From assembly GCA_900319645.1 (NCBI GenBank), contig ONPG01000002.1:1-64000 (forward strand): DNA of 64,000 nucleotides. The letters are read 5' to 3'. The stretch comes from an uncultured Bacteroidales bacterium. GTDB lineage: Bacteria; Bacteroidota; Bacteroidia; Bacteroidales; Paludibacteraceae. Under the pieces are notes generated by a model. It saw only the letters and a program-made list of their open reading frames with translations. It was not told where the DNA came from and did no database searches. Positions 1 through 7,415 of the stretch are shown one piece after another. The position numbers and the translations under genes are program-made. Each line of letters starts with the position of its first letter. Within the stretch, counting starts at the first letter, position 1.

Positions 1-42
1 GAAATCGTTCGTCGTAAAGCTGGTAAGTCGGCTGGTAAATAA
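1..42 (+). CDS. rplF: Ribosomal protein uL6, 3' end only (partial)
   Basis: The window opens inside an ORF whose last 13 codons read EIVRRKAGKSAGK followed by TAA. This Arg/Lys/Gly-rich tail fits the C-terminus of Bacteroidales uL6, and uL6 is the gene expected directly before uL18 in the spc operon. It lies 19 bases upstream of the uL18 start, so the two are surely co-transcribed. The identification rests on synteny plus a short tail, so it is probable rather than certain. Confidence 0.8.
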   Translation, partial: EIVRRKAGKSAGK

Positions 43-61
43 TTAGAAAGGAAACAAGATT

Positions 62-406
62 ATGATTAAGAAAATTGCACGTCGCCTTAAGATTAAGGCT
101 TCCATCCGCACCAAGGTGTCGGGAACTGCAGAGCGTCCGCGTCTGACCGTGTTCCGTTCTAACAGCCAGATTTACGCTCAGGTGATCGATGACCTTGCAG
201 GCAAGACCCTGGCAAGCGCTTCGTCGCTCGCAATCAAGGACAAACTGACCAAAACCGAGAAAGCCGTTGAGGTGGGCAAACTCATCGCAGCAGCTGCTCA
301 GAAAGCCGGTGTCAGCGAAGTAGTATTTGACCGTAACGGATACTTGTATCACGGTCGTGTTAAAGCCCTCGCTGACGCAGCTCGCGAGGCTGGTCTCAAA
401 TTCTAA
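62..406 (+). CDS. rplR: 50S ribosomal protein uL18
   Basis: uL18 binds 5S rRNA and helps anchor it in the central protuberance of the 50S subunit. The 114-residue product has the family's usual length, a basic N-terminus ([19 protein letters not shown]), the [11 protein letters not shown] segment and the C-terminal [23 protein letters not shown] signature. It sits in spc-operon order between uL6 and uS5, with a 12-base gap to rpsE. No Shine-Dalgarno precedes the ATG, as expected in this phylum; the spacer is A-rich. Confidence 0.98.
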   Translation: MIKKIARRLKIKASIRTKVSGTAERPRLTVFRSNSQIYAQVIDDLAGKTLASASSLAIKDKLTKTEKAVEVGKLIAAAAQKAGVSEVVFDRNGYLYHGRVKALADAAREAGLKF

Positions 407-418
407 CAAATACAGATT

Positions 419-925
419 ATGCAAAGAGTTAAAACAACACAAGACCTCGAGCTCAAGGAGCGTCTGGTCGCTGTCAACCGCGTAACCAAGGTTACCAAAG
501 GTGGACGTACCTTCACTTTCGCAGCAATCGTAGTTGTTGGAAATGAAGATGGTATTGTAGGTTATGGTTTGGGTAAAGCAGGTGAGGTTGCTGCTGCTAT
601 GCAGAAAGCTACTGAGGCTGCGAAGAAGAACCTCATCCAAGTGCCTGTTCTGAAGGGTACTATCCCTCACGAGCAGTATGCTAAGTTCGGCGGAAGCCGC
701 GTTTACATCCAGCCTGCTACGCACGGTACCGGAGTGAAAGCCGGTGGTGCTATGCGTGCCGTACTGGAGTCCGCAGGTGTACACGACGTGCTGGCTAAGT
801 CCAAAGGTTCGTCCAACCCGCACAACCTCGTCAAAGCTACTATCCAGGCTCTCGCTGAACTGCGTGACGCCCGCACCGTAGCCGCTAACCGTGGCGTAAG
901 CCTCTCTACAGTGTTTAATGGTTAA
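419..925 (+). CDS. rpsE: 30S ribosomal protein uS5
   Basis: uS5 lies at the mRNA entry side of the 30S subunit and contributes to decoding accuracy. The 168-residue product begins with the N-terminal double-stranded-RNA-binding-like domain ([23 protein letters not shown]), followed by [17 protein letters not shown] and the C-terminal half with [21 protein letters not shown]. Length and motifs are normal for Bacteroidota. It is part of the spc operon, 17 bases before rpmD. Confidence 0.98.
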   Translation: MQRVKTTQDLELKERLVAVNRVTKVTKGGRTFTFAAIVVVGNEDGIVGYGLGKAGEVAAAMQKATEAAKKNLIQVPVLKGTIPHEQYAKFGGSRVYIQPATHGTGVKAGGAMRAVLESAGVHDVLAKSKGSSNPHNLVKATIQALAELRDARTVAANRGVSLSTVFNG

Positions 926-942
926 TAAATTCTTCTACAATT

Positions 943-1119
943 ATGGCAAAGATTAAAATTCAGCAAGTACGCAGTACTATTAAATGCCCGAAGGTGCAGA
1001 AGGAAACCATGCAAGCTCTCGGTCTGCGCAAGATGAATGCTATCGTTGAGCACGAGGCTACCCCGGCTATCCTGGGTATGGTAGAGAAGGTAAAGCACCT
1101 TGTTAAAGTTATTGACTAA
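943..1119 (+). CDS. rpmD: 50S ribosomal protein uL30
   Basis: This is a 58-codon ORF beginning MAKIKIQQVRSTIKCPK and ending HLVKVID. uL30 is a small single-domain protein of the 50S subunit. The segment ALGLRKMNAIVEHEATPAILGMVEKVKHLV has the expected family pattern (LGLRK, then a conserved pattern before the final helix). It lies exactly where uL30 belongs, between uS5 and uL15, with 17-base and 23-base spacers. Confidence 0.95.
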   Translation: MAKIKIQQVRSTIKCPKVQKETMQALGLRKMNAIVEHEATPAILGMVEKVKHLVKVID

Positions 1120-1142
1120 TCCCTAAAAATTGTAATTACATC

Positions 1143-1589
1143 ATGGAATTGAATAATCTTACCCCTGCAGCCGGATCGGTTAAGACCGCTAAGCGTGTCG
1201 GCCGTGGCGCAGGTTCGGGCCTGGGTGGCACTTCTACCCGTGGTCACAAGGGTGCTAAGTCGCGCTCCGGTTACAGCAAGAAAATCGGATTCGAAGGTGG
1301 TCAAATGCCTATGCAGCGTCGTCTGCCTAAGTTCGGCTTCAAGAACATCAACCGTGTGGAGTACAAAGCTATCAACCTCTCGACCCTTCAGCAGTTGGCT
1401 GAGGCTAAGAAACTCGAGAAAATCGGCTTGATCGAACTCCACGAGGCTGGATTCATCTCCAAGACCCAGCTCGTTAAGATCCTGGGTAACGGCGAACTGA
1501 AAGCCAAACTGACCGTTCAGGCTAACGCTTTCTCGAAGAAAGCAGAAGAGGCTATCACCGCAGCAGGCGGCACCATCGAGAAAATCTAA
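1143..1589 (+). CDS. rplO: 50S ribosomal protein uL15
   Basis: uL15 is a late-assembling 50S protein with a long basic extension threaded into 23S rRNA. The 148-residue product shows the N-terminal Gly/Arg-rich loop (RVGRGAGSGLGGTSTRGHKGAKSRSG), the GFEGGQMPMQRRLPKFGF signature and the globular C-terminus. It lies in the spc operon directly before secY. The 84-base gap to secY is larger than its neighbours' gaps and holds a well-formed hairpin, described separately. Confidence 0.98.
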   Translation: MELNNLTPAAGSVKTAKRVGRGAGSGLGGTSTRGHKGAKSRSGYSKKIGFEGGQMPMQRRLPKFGFKNINRVEYKAINLSTLQQLAEAKKLEKIGLIELHEAGFISKTQLVKILGNGELKAKLTVQANAFSKKAEEAITAAGGTIEKI

Positions 1590-1605
1590 AATGAAGTTTT
1601 ATGAA

Positions 1606-1655
1606 GTCTTGGGCGAGCCGGATAGGACTTCGGTCATAACCGGCAAAGCCAAGAC
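1606..1655 (+). promoter_or_regulatory. Symmetric 50-nt RNA hairpin between rplO and secY
   Basis: The transcript can fold into one continuous rod: GTCTTGG (1606-1612) pairs with CCAAGAC (1649-1655), GCCGG (1617-1621) with CCGGC (1640-1644), and GAC (1626-1628) with GTC (1633-1635) closed by a UUCG tetraloop. The helices are separated by two symmetric 4x4 internal loops (GCGA/AAAG and ATAG/ATAA). It starts 17 bases after the rplO stop and ends 18 bases before the secY ATG. There is no U-run after it, so it does not look like a terminator. A role in secY translation, mRNA processing or ribosomal-protein autoregulation is inference. Confidence 0.65.
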
Positions 1656-1673
1656 GAATAAACACAGTTTGTT

Positions 1674-3017
1674 ATGAAATTTATTGAAACATGTAAAAAT
1701 ATCTGGAAGATCGAGGATCTCCGCGAGCGTCTCCTGACCACGGCTTTGTTCGTGCTCATCTACCGCTTCGGTTCGTTTGTAGTACTTCCGGGTATTGACC
1801 CAACCGCTTTGACTGCTCTGCATAGCCAGACAGCCGGTGGTCTGATGGCATTGTTGGATATGTTCTCCGGTGGAGCCTTCTCCAATGCTTCTATCTTCGC
1901 CCTGGGTATCATGCCTTACATCTCTGCTTCCATCGTGATCCAGCTGCTTTCGATAGCAGTTCCGTATTTCCAGAAGATGCAGAAAGAAGGCGAGTCCGGT
2001 CGTCAGAAGATGAACCAGATTACCCGCTATCTGACGGTTGCTATCCTGCTGTTCCAGGGGCCGAGTTACCTCGTAAACCTCTCGGTTCAGATGGCTCAGG
2101 CAGGCCAGCCGCTGGCAATCGGTTTCAACTGGTTCACCATCTCTTCGACTATTCTGCTTTGCGCAGGATCGATGTTCGTGATGTGGTTGGGCGAGCGTAT
2201 TACTGACCGCGGTGTAGGAAACGGTATTTCCTTCATCATTTTGATCGGTATTATCGCACGTCTGCCGGGCGCAGTGGTTCAGGAGTTCTCGCTCCGCCTC
2301 AATGAGAACGGCGGTGGTGGTCTGATGGTGTTCATGCTTGAGATCGCTATCCTTCTGTTCGTGTTCGCTTTCGCCATCATGCTCGTACAGGGTACACGCC
2401 GTATTCCCGTTCAGTATGCTAAGCGTATTCAGGGCAACAAACAGTACGGAGGCGTACGCCAGTACATTCCGCTCAAGGTGAATGCAGCAAACGTAATGCC
2501 TATCATCTTTGCTCAGGCTATCATGTTTATCCCTATTGCTATCGTAGGCTTCCGCGCAAGCGAGGCAAACGCTTTTGTTCAGGCATTCATGGATAACAAT
2601 GGTTTCTGGTACAACTTTGTATTCGCACTGCTGATTATCGCATTTACGTACTTCTACACCGCAATCATCATCAATCCGGTGCAGATGGCTGAGAACCTGA
2701 AACTCAACAATGGTTTTATTCCTGGTGTTAAGCCGGGCAAGAAAACCGCTGAGTATATTGACACAATCATGAGCCGCATTACCCTTCCGGGATCTATCCT
2801 GCTGGCTATCATCGCTGTTCTTCCGGCGCTTGCGCGTCTGTTCAACGTGTCGATGGGTTTTGCACAGTTCTTCGGAGGTACATCGTTGCTGATTATGGTT
2901 GGCGTTATTTTGGATACTTTGCAGCAGATTGAGAGCCACTTGCTCATGCGTCACTACGACGGATTCTTTGAGTCCGGTATGCGCATCAAGGGTCGCTCCG
3001 GTGCTATGGCATACTAA
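1674..3017 (+). CDS. secY: Protein translocase subunit SecY
   Basis: SecY is the central channel of the Sec translocon in the inner membrane and works with SecE and SecG (secG is at 43407-43724). The 447-residue product has about ten hydrophobic segments and family motifs: YRFGSFVVLPGIDP near the N-terminus, FALGIMPYISASIVIQLL before TM3, GERITDRGVGNGISFIILIGI in the middle, and the cytoplasmic loop RRIPVQYAKR. The length is normal for Bacteroidota. It is the last spc-operon gene and is followed after 12 bases by map, without the adk found here in many other phyla. Confidence 0.99.
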   Translation: MKFIETCKNIWKIEDLRERLLTTALFVLIYRFGSFVVLPGIDPTALTALHSQTAGGLMALLDMFSGGAFSNASIFALGIMPYISASIVIQLLSIAVPYFQKMQKEGESGRQKMNQITRYLTVAILLFQGPSYLVNLSVQMAQAGQPLAIGFNWFTISSTILLCAGSMFVMWLGERITDRGVGNGISFIILIGIIARLPGAVVQEFSLRLNENGGGGLMVFMLEIAILLFVFAFAIMLVQGTRRIPVQYAKRIQGNKQYGGVRQYIPLKVNAANVMPIIFAQAIMFIPIAIVGFRASEANAFVQAFMDNNGFWYNFVFALLIIAFTYFYTAIIINPVQMAENLKLNNGFIPGVKPGKKTAEYIDTIMSRITLPGSILLAIIAVLPALARLFNVSMGFAQFFGGTSLLIMVGVILDTLQQIESHLLMRHYDGFFESGMRIKGRSGAMAY

Positions 3018-3029
3018 TTCGTTAGATAG

Positions 3030-3815
3030 ATGATTTTCCTGAAAACTGACGAAGAAGTAGAACTCATGCGGGCGAGTAACGACCTGCTTGGTAAGACTTA
3101 TGCCGAAGTGGCAAAGGCTATCAAGCCGGGTGTTACTACCGCCCAACTGGACAAGATTGCCTATGAGTTCATCATGGACAACGGTGGTCGTCCAGCCTGC
3201 CTCGGTTATGAGGATTATCCCGCCACTCTCTGTACTTCGGTTAACGAACAGGTGGTACACGGTATTCCTTCCGATAAGGTGGTGCTCAAGGAGGGTGATG
3301 TTATCTCGGTGGATTCGTCTATCGAACTCAACGGTTGGCATTCCGACAGCGCTTATACTTTCCCGGTAGGGGAGGTGAGCCCTGAGGTGATGAAGCTGCT
3401 CCGTACGACCAAAGAGGCACTCTATCTGGGTATTGAACAGGCTGTCGCAGGCCGTCGGCTCGGAGACATCAGCGCGGCTATACAAACCCACTGCGAAAAA
3501 GCCGGTTACGGCGTTGTTCGCGAGTTTGTGGGACATGGTATAGGACGCGAGATGCACGAGGACCCCGAGGTCTGCAACTATGGCCGCCGTGGAAACGGAA
3601 TAGTTCTCAAATCCGGTATGACACTGGCTATCGAGCCGATGATTACTCTTGGACGGCGCAATGTGCTGATTGAGGATGACGGCTGGACTGCCAGAACCAT
3701 CGACCGCAAACCGGCTGCGCATTACGAACTGTCGGTATGCGTACGTAACGGCAAGGCTGATATCCTATCCACGTTCGACTATATCCGCGAAGTTTTAGGA
3801 GACAAATTCATCTAA
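3030..3815 (+). CDS. map: Methionine aminopeptidase, type I
   Basis: This cytosolic dimetal hydrolase removes the initiator methionine from nascent proteins. The 261-residue product has the M24 'pita-bread' fold motifs. The likely metal ligands are Asp95 and Asp106 (VDSSIELNGWHSDSAY), His169 (GHGIGREMHED), Glu202 (AIEPMI) and Glu233 (AHYELSV); His80-region VHGIPSD fits the substrate-binding His. It lacks the N-terminal zinc-finger extension of type Ib/eukaryotic enzymes. Its place between secY and infA is the standard Bacteroidales order. Confidence 0.97.
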   Translation: MIFLKTDEEVELMRASNDLLGKTYAEVAKAIKPGVTTAQLDKIAYEFIMDNGGRPACLGYEDYPATLCTSVNEQVVHGIPSDKVVLKEGDVISVDSSIELNGWHSDSAYTFPVGEVSPEVMKLLRTTKEALYLGIEQAVAGRRLGDISAAIQTHCEKAGYGVVREFVGHGIGREMHEDPEVCNYGRRGNGIVLKSGMTLAIEPMITLGRRNVLIEDDGWTARTIDRKPAAHYELSVCVRNGKADILSTFDYIREVLGDKFI

Positions 3816-3851
3816 GTTTAACAAACACCCGCTGGCAACAGCGCAATTAGT

Positions 3852-4070
3852 ATGGCAAAACAAGACAGCATTGAGGTTGACGGAACCGTAGTAGAGGCAT
3901 TGTCCAATGCTATGTTCCGTGTACAACTCGAGAACGGACCGCTCATCATCGCTCACATCTCCGGTAAAATGCGTATGCATTATATCAAGATTCTGGCCGG
4001 TGACCGTGTCAAAGTGGAAATGAGTCCTTACGATCTGACGAAAGGACGTATCTCGTTCCGCTACAAGTAA
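3852..4070 (+). CDS. infA: Translation initiation factor IF-1
   Basis: IF-1 occupies the ribosomal A site during initiation and assists IF-2 and IF-3. The 72-residue product is exactly the family's usual length and is a single S1/OB-fold domain: [21 protein letters not shown], then [38 protein letters not shown]. The KxRxHYIKIL and GRI..R.K motifs that contact 16S rRNA are present. It sits between map and rpmJ as expected. Confidence 0.98.
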   Translation: MAKQDSIEVDGTVVEALSNAMFRVQLENGPLIIAHISGKMRMHYIKILAGDRVKVEMSPYDLTKGRISFRYK

Positions 4071-4150
4071 GGTGAAGGACAAGGGACCAAGTACAAAGGA
4101 CCTGAGTTATCACAAGGAATTTTTAAAACTATTAAAACTCTTATTCAGCA

Positions 4151-4267
4151 ATGAAAGTTAGAGCATCAATCAAGAAGCGCAATGCAGACTGCAAAATCGT
4201 ACGTCGCAAAGGGCACTTGTATGTAATCAACAAGAAGGATCCTAAAATGAAGATGCGTCAAGGATAA
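4151..4267 (+). CDS. rpmJ: 50S ribosomal protein bL36, zinc-ribbon-degenerate form
   Basis: This is a 38-codon ORF starting [20 protein letters not shown] and ending KMKMRQG, the correct length and fold family for bL36. The canonical zinc form uses Cys11, Cys14, Cys27 and His33. Here these positions are Asn11, Cys14, Asn27 and Met33, so only one ligand survives and zinc binding is not expected. Ligand-poor bL36 is known in Bacteroidota, so this is lineage-typical. It lies between infA and rpsM in the alpha operon. Confidence 0.95.
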   Translation: MKVRASIKKRNADCKIVRRKGHLYVINKKDPKMKMRQG

Positions 4268-4347
4268 GCGTAATCTTTAATTAGAATCAACTACTTCTTT
4301 AAATTTAAACAATTTATTTTTAACAAAATTATCCTTAGTTTTTAATT

Positions 4348-4680
4348 ATGGCTATAAGAATTGTCGGTGTAGATATACCGCAAAACAAATGTGGCGAAGT
4401 CAGCTTGACTTATATCTACGGAATAGGTCGTTCAAGCGCAAAGAAAATTCTCGCAGAGGCAGGCATTGACCCAAGCATCAACGGTGCTAAATTCAAAGTA
4501 GAAGGTGATCTTCGTTCGGAGACTCAATTGAACATCAAGCGTTTGATGGATATCGGTTGTTATCGTGGTGTACGCCACCGTATCGGTTTGCCTGTACGCG
4601 GTCAGAGTACCAAAAACAATGCCCGCACGCGCAAAGGTAAAAAGAAAACGGTTGCCAATAAGAAGAAAGCAACGAAGTAA
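4348..4680 (+). CDS. rpsM: 30S ribosomal protein uS13 with internal deletion
   Basis: uS13 sits in the 30S head, contacts P-site tRNA with its C-terminal tail and forms the B1 bridges with 50S protein uL5. The ends are intact: N-terminal [14 protein letters not shown] and [14 protein letters not shown], and C-terminal [36 protein letters not shown] and the basic tail. The product has only 110 residues, against about 126 in Bacteroidales as I recall. Between AGIDPS and KVEGDLRS it has six residues (INGAKF), where family members have about 22, including a helix of the type WTDDEAAKVRDII. The frame is kept, so this is a clean internal loss of about 16 residues. Confidence 0.95.
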   Translation: MAIRIVGVDIPQNKCGEVSLTYIYGIGRSSAKKILAEAGIDPSINGAKFKVEGDLRSETQLNIKRLMDIGCYRGVRHRIGLPVRGQSTKNNARTRKGKKKTVANKKKATK

Positions 4681-4774
4681 TAACCCGTTAGTATTAATAA
4701 CCCGTCTCAGGTTGGTAGCGTAGTCTCAGGACTTTCGACTGCAACCTCCGACTAAAAATAATTCATCAAACATT

Positions 4775-5164
4775 ATGGCAAAGAAAGCTATTACAGCAAA
4801 GAAGCGCGTAGTGAAGATCGAGGGCGTAGGCCAACTTCACGTGATGTCTTCTTTCAACAATGTTATCGTTACTGTTGCTAACGGTGATGGCCAGGTTATC
4901 AGCTGGAGTTCGGCCGGTAAACAAGGCTTCCGTGGCAGCAAAAAGAATACTCCGTACGCAGCCCAGATGGCAGCAGCAGATTGCTGCAAGGTCGCTTATG
5001 ACCTCGGTCTGCGCAAGGTGAAAGCATATGTCAAGGGCCCGGGCCAGGGACGTGAATCGGCTATCCGTGCTTGCGTAGCAGCAGGTATCGACGTAACCGA
5101 AATCGTGGACGTTACTCCGCTGCCGCACAACGGCTGCCGTCCTCCGAAACGTCGTCGTGTATAA
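4775..5164 (+). CDS. rpsK: 30S ribosomal protein uS11
   Basis: uS11 lies on the 30S platform near the E site and the mRNA exit. The 129-residue product has normal length, with [54 protein letters not shown] and the conserved C-terminus [18 protein letters not shown]. It follows rpsM after a 94-base spacer. That spacer contains short direct repeats (TAACCCGT twice, GTCTCAGG twice) and a nested stem GGTTG/CAACC at 4710-4746, a possible but weak leader structure. Confidence 0.98.
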   Translation: MAKKAITAKKRVVKIEGVGQLHVMSSFNNVIVTVANGDGQVISWSSAGKQGFRGSKKNTPYAAQMAAADCCKVAYDLGLRKVKAYVKGPGQGRESAIRACVAAGIDVTEIVDVTPLPHNGCRPPKRRRV

Positions 5165-5201
5165 CAAATTAACAGTTTAACCCTTTAACGTTTAGAAAAC
5201 T

Positions 5202-5807
5202 ATGGCAAGATATATTGGCCCAAAATCACGTATCGCACGTCGTTTCGGCGAAGCGATCTTCGGCGAAGACAAAGTGCTGGCAAAGCGTCCGTACGCTCCC
5301 GGACAACACGGCGTTAACCGTCGTAAAAAGAACTCTGAGTATGGTACTCAGTTGGCTGAGAAACAGAAAGCCAAATATACCTACGGTGTGCTTGAGAAAC
5401 AGTTCCGTCTGTTGTTCGCTCAGGCTGCACGTACCAAAGGTATTACCGGTGAGATCCTGATTCAGTTGCTTGAGTGCCGTCTGGATAATATCGTTTACCG
5501 TCTCGGTATCGCTCCTACGCGTGCAGCTGCACGTCAGTTGGTGAGTCACCGTCACATCACGGTGGACGGCAAAGTGGTGAACATTCCTTCCTTCCAGGTG
5601 AAAGCCGGACAGGTAGTAGCAGTTCGTGAGAAAGCTAAATCGCTTGAAGTGATTGCTGCTTCTTTGGAAGGATTCAACCACAGCAAATACAATTGGCTCG
5701 AGTGGAATGAGGCTGACAAAGCCGGCAAACTGCTCAACGTTCCCCAGCGTGCTGACATTCCGGAGAACATCAAGGAGCAATTGATCGTCGAGTTGTACTC
5801 TAAATAA
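5202..5807 (+). CDS. rpsD: 30S ribosomal protein uS4
   Basis: uS4 is a primary 16S-binding assembly protein and part of the mRNA entry channel. The 201-residue product shows [17 protein letters not shown], the PYAPGQHG loop, the YGVLEKQFR helix and the S4 RNA-binding domain [35 protein letters not shown]. The zinc-binding Cys cluster found near the N-terminus in some bacteria is absent; this is a C-minus form. It precedes rpoA by 11 bases in the alpha operon. Confidence 0.98.
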   Translation: MARYIGPKSRIARRFGEAIFGEDKVLAKRPYAPGQHGVNRRKKNSEYGTQLAEKQKAKYTYGVLEKQFRLLFAQAARTKGITGEILIQLLECRLDNIVYRLGIAPTRAAARQLVSHRHITVDGKVVNIPSFQVKAGQVVAVREKAKSLEVIAASLEGFNHSKYNWLEWNEADKAGKLLNVPQRADIPENIKEQLIVELYSK

Positions 5808-5818
5808 TCATTAAATTC

Positions 5819-6811
5819 ATGGCAATATTAAATTTCATTAAACCTGACAAGGTTATCATGTTGGATTCGAGCAAGACGAAAGGTGTATTTGAGTTTCGTC
5901 CGCTCGAGCCGGGGTACGGAATTACGATAGGTAACGCTATCCGTCGTGTGCTGCTTGGCAGCCTCGAGGGCTACGCTATCTGCGCTGTCAAGATCAGCGG
6001 TATTGATCATGAATTTGCTACGATTCCCGGCTCCATAACAGATGTAACCAACCTTATCCTCAATCTCAAACAGGTTCGCTTTGCTCTCAAAGAGGGCATG
6101 GAGGCAACCACCGAGACTGTTAAGCTGCACGTGCAGAAATCCAAGGCGTTCCTCGCCGGAGAGTTCAACACCGTGCTCCAGAACTTCGAGGTACTGAATC
6201 CCGAACTGCAGTTGGCGGAACTTGACGAAAGCGCCAATTTCGAGATTGAGATAACAATCAACAAGGGACGTGGCTATGTGCCCGGAGATGAGAACCGAAA
6301 GAAAGACGATCCTATCGGAACGCTTGCTATCGATTCTATCTACACGCCTATCCGCAACGTCATGATTTCTGTGGATCAATATCGTGTCGAGCAACGTACC
6401 GACTACGAGAAACTGACCATCGAGATCACCACGGACGGCTCTATCGCTCCGCAACAGGCACTCACAGAAGCAGCCAAGATCCTCATCTACCACTTCATGC
6501 TCTTCTCCGACGAGCGTATCGTGCTCGAGGAAGAGACCAAGAAGAACAACAACGCACTCGACGAGGAAATCCTTCGCATGCGTCAGCTGCTCAACCAGAA
6601 ACTGCAGGATATGGATCTCTCCGTACGTGCGCTTAACTGCTTGAAGGCTGCTGAGGTAGAGACGCTTGGCGAACTTGTGAAATACCATCGCGCCGATCTC
6701 CTCAAGTTCCGTAACTTCGGTAAGAAATCACTTACCGAGCTCGACGAGCTGTTGGAGCGTAACGGCCTTGCCTTCGGTATGGATATCTCGCGCTACAGAG
6801 CGCTGGATTAA
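5819..6811 (+). CDS. rpoA: RNA polymerase subunit alpha
   Basis: The alpha dimer nucleates assembly of RNA polymerase and its C-terminal domain contacts UP elements and activators. The 330-residue product has an N-terminal domain (residues about 1-230, with [26 protein letters not shown] and [15 protein letters not shown]) joined by a linker to the alpha-CTD ([39 protein letters not shown]). Length is typical. It is followed by a 69-base spacer with a palindromic ATCACG-rich repeat and then rplQ. Confidence 0.99.
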   Translation: MAILNFIKPDKVIMLDSSKTKGVFEFRPLEPGYGITIGNAIRRVLLGSLEGYAICAVKISGIDHEFATIPGSITDVTNLILNLKQVRFALKEGMEATTETVKLHVQKSKAFLAGEFNTVLQNFEVLNPELQLAELDESANFEIEITINKGRGYVPGDENRKKDDPIGTLAIDSIYTPIRNVMISVDQYRVEQRTDYEKLTIEITTDGSIAPQQALTEAAKILIYHFMLFSDERIVLEEETKKNNNALDEEILRMRQLLNQKLQDMDLSVRALNCLKAAEVETLGELVKYHRADLLKFRNFGKKSLTELDELLERNGLAFGMDISRYRALD

Positions 6812-6830
6812 TTATTAAAAACCCTTCGTC

Positions 6831-6861
6831 GTCACGTAATCACGAGATCACGTGATCACGA
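6831..6861. repeat. Palindromic ATCACG-rich spacer repeat
   Basis: The rpoA-rplQ spacer contains overlapping CACG and GATC words, including the perfect 12-bp palindrome GATCACGTGATC at 6846-6857. A related array lies in the next spacer (7373-7396), and a similar ATCTCG-rich stretch at 59645-59680. Function unknown. Confidence 0.6.
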
Positions 6862-6880
6862 AAATACAGTTTAAAAAATT

Positions 6881-7354
6881 ATGAGACATAATAAAAAATT
6901 CAATCACCTTAGCCGTAAGGCCAACCATCGTGCCGCATTGCTGAGCAACATGGCTTGCTCGCTGATTATGCACAAGCGTATCACCACTACGCTGGCTAAG
7001 GCAAAAGCGCTCCGTATCTACGTTGAGCCTATTCTCACTCGTGCCAAAGAGGACAACATGAACAACCGCCGTTTGGCATTCTCTCTCCTCAAACAGAAAG
7101 AGGTCGTTACCGAACTCTTCCAGAACGTAGGCGAGAAGATCGCTAACCGTCCGGGTGGTTACACACGTATCCTCCGCACAGGTTTCCGTCTGGGTGATGC
7201 AGCCGAAATGGCTATCATCGAGCTCGTTGATTACAATGAGAACATGCTCAAGGAGACCAAGAAAGCAGCAAAGAAAGCTACGCGTCGTGCCGGCAAAAAA
7301 GCCGTTAAAGAGGCTGTAGAAGAGGTTGCTGCAGAGGCTCCTGCTGCTGAGTAA
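6881..7354 (+). CDS. rplQ: 50S ribosomal protein bL17
   Basis: bL17 lies near the polypeptide exit tunnel. The 157-residue product starts [25 protein letters not shown], followed by the typical THKRI-like stretch ([23 protein letters not shown]) and [30 protein letters not shown] Lys/Ala/Glu-rich low-complexity tail of about 35 residues follows, as is common in Bacteroidota. It is the last gene of the alpha ribosomal operon. Confidence 0.98.
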   Translation: MRHNKKFNHLSRKANHRAALLSNMACSLIMHKRITTTLAKAKALRIYVEPILTRAKEDNMNNRRLAFSLLKQKEVVTELFQNVGEKIANRPGGYTRILRTGFRLGDAAEMAIIELVDYNENMLKETKKAAKKATRRAGKKAVKEAVEEVAAEAPAAE

Positions 7355-7372
7355 GTTAACGGTCGGAATCAC

Positions 7373-7396
7373 GTGATCTCGTGATCTCGTGATCTC
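7373..7396. repeat. Three tandem GTGATCTC units
   Basis: Three exact copies of the 8-mer GTGATCTC lie between rplQ and the synthetase gene, preceded by ATCAC so that a palindrome ATCACGTGAT forms at the left edge. The repeat creates a spurious GTG start at 7389 for the downstream ORF. Confidence 0.7.
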
Positions 7397-7415
7397 GAAA
7401 AAACATCTGAAAACT

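Noticed and set aside
1599-3722. Minus-strand open frame of 707 codons opposite secY and map
   Set aside because: It lies fully antisense to two certain genes, has no family features, and is explained by the codon choice of the sense strand.
5828-6688. Long minus-strand open frames opposite rpoA and the synthetase gene
   Set aside because: Antisense shadows of conserved genes with no recognisable motifs or start context.
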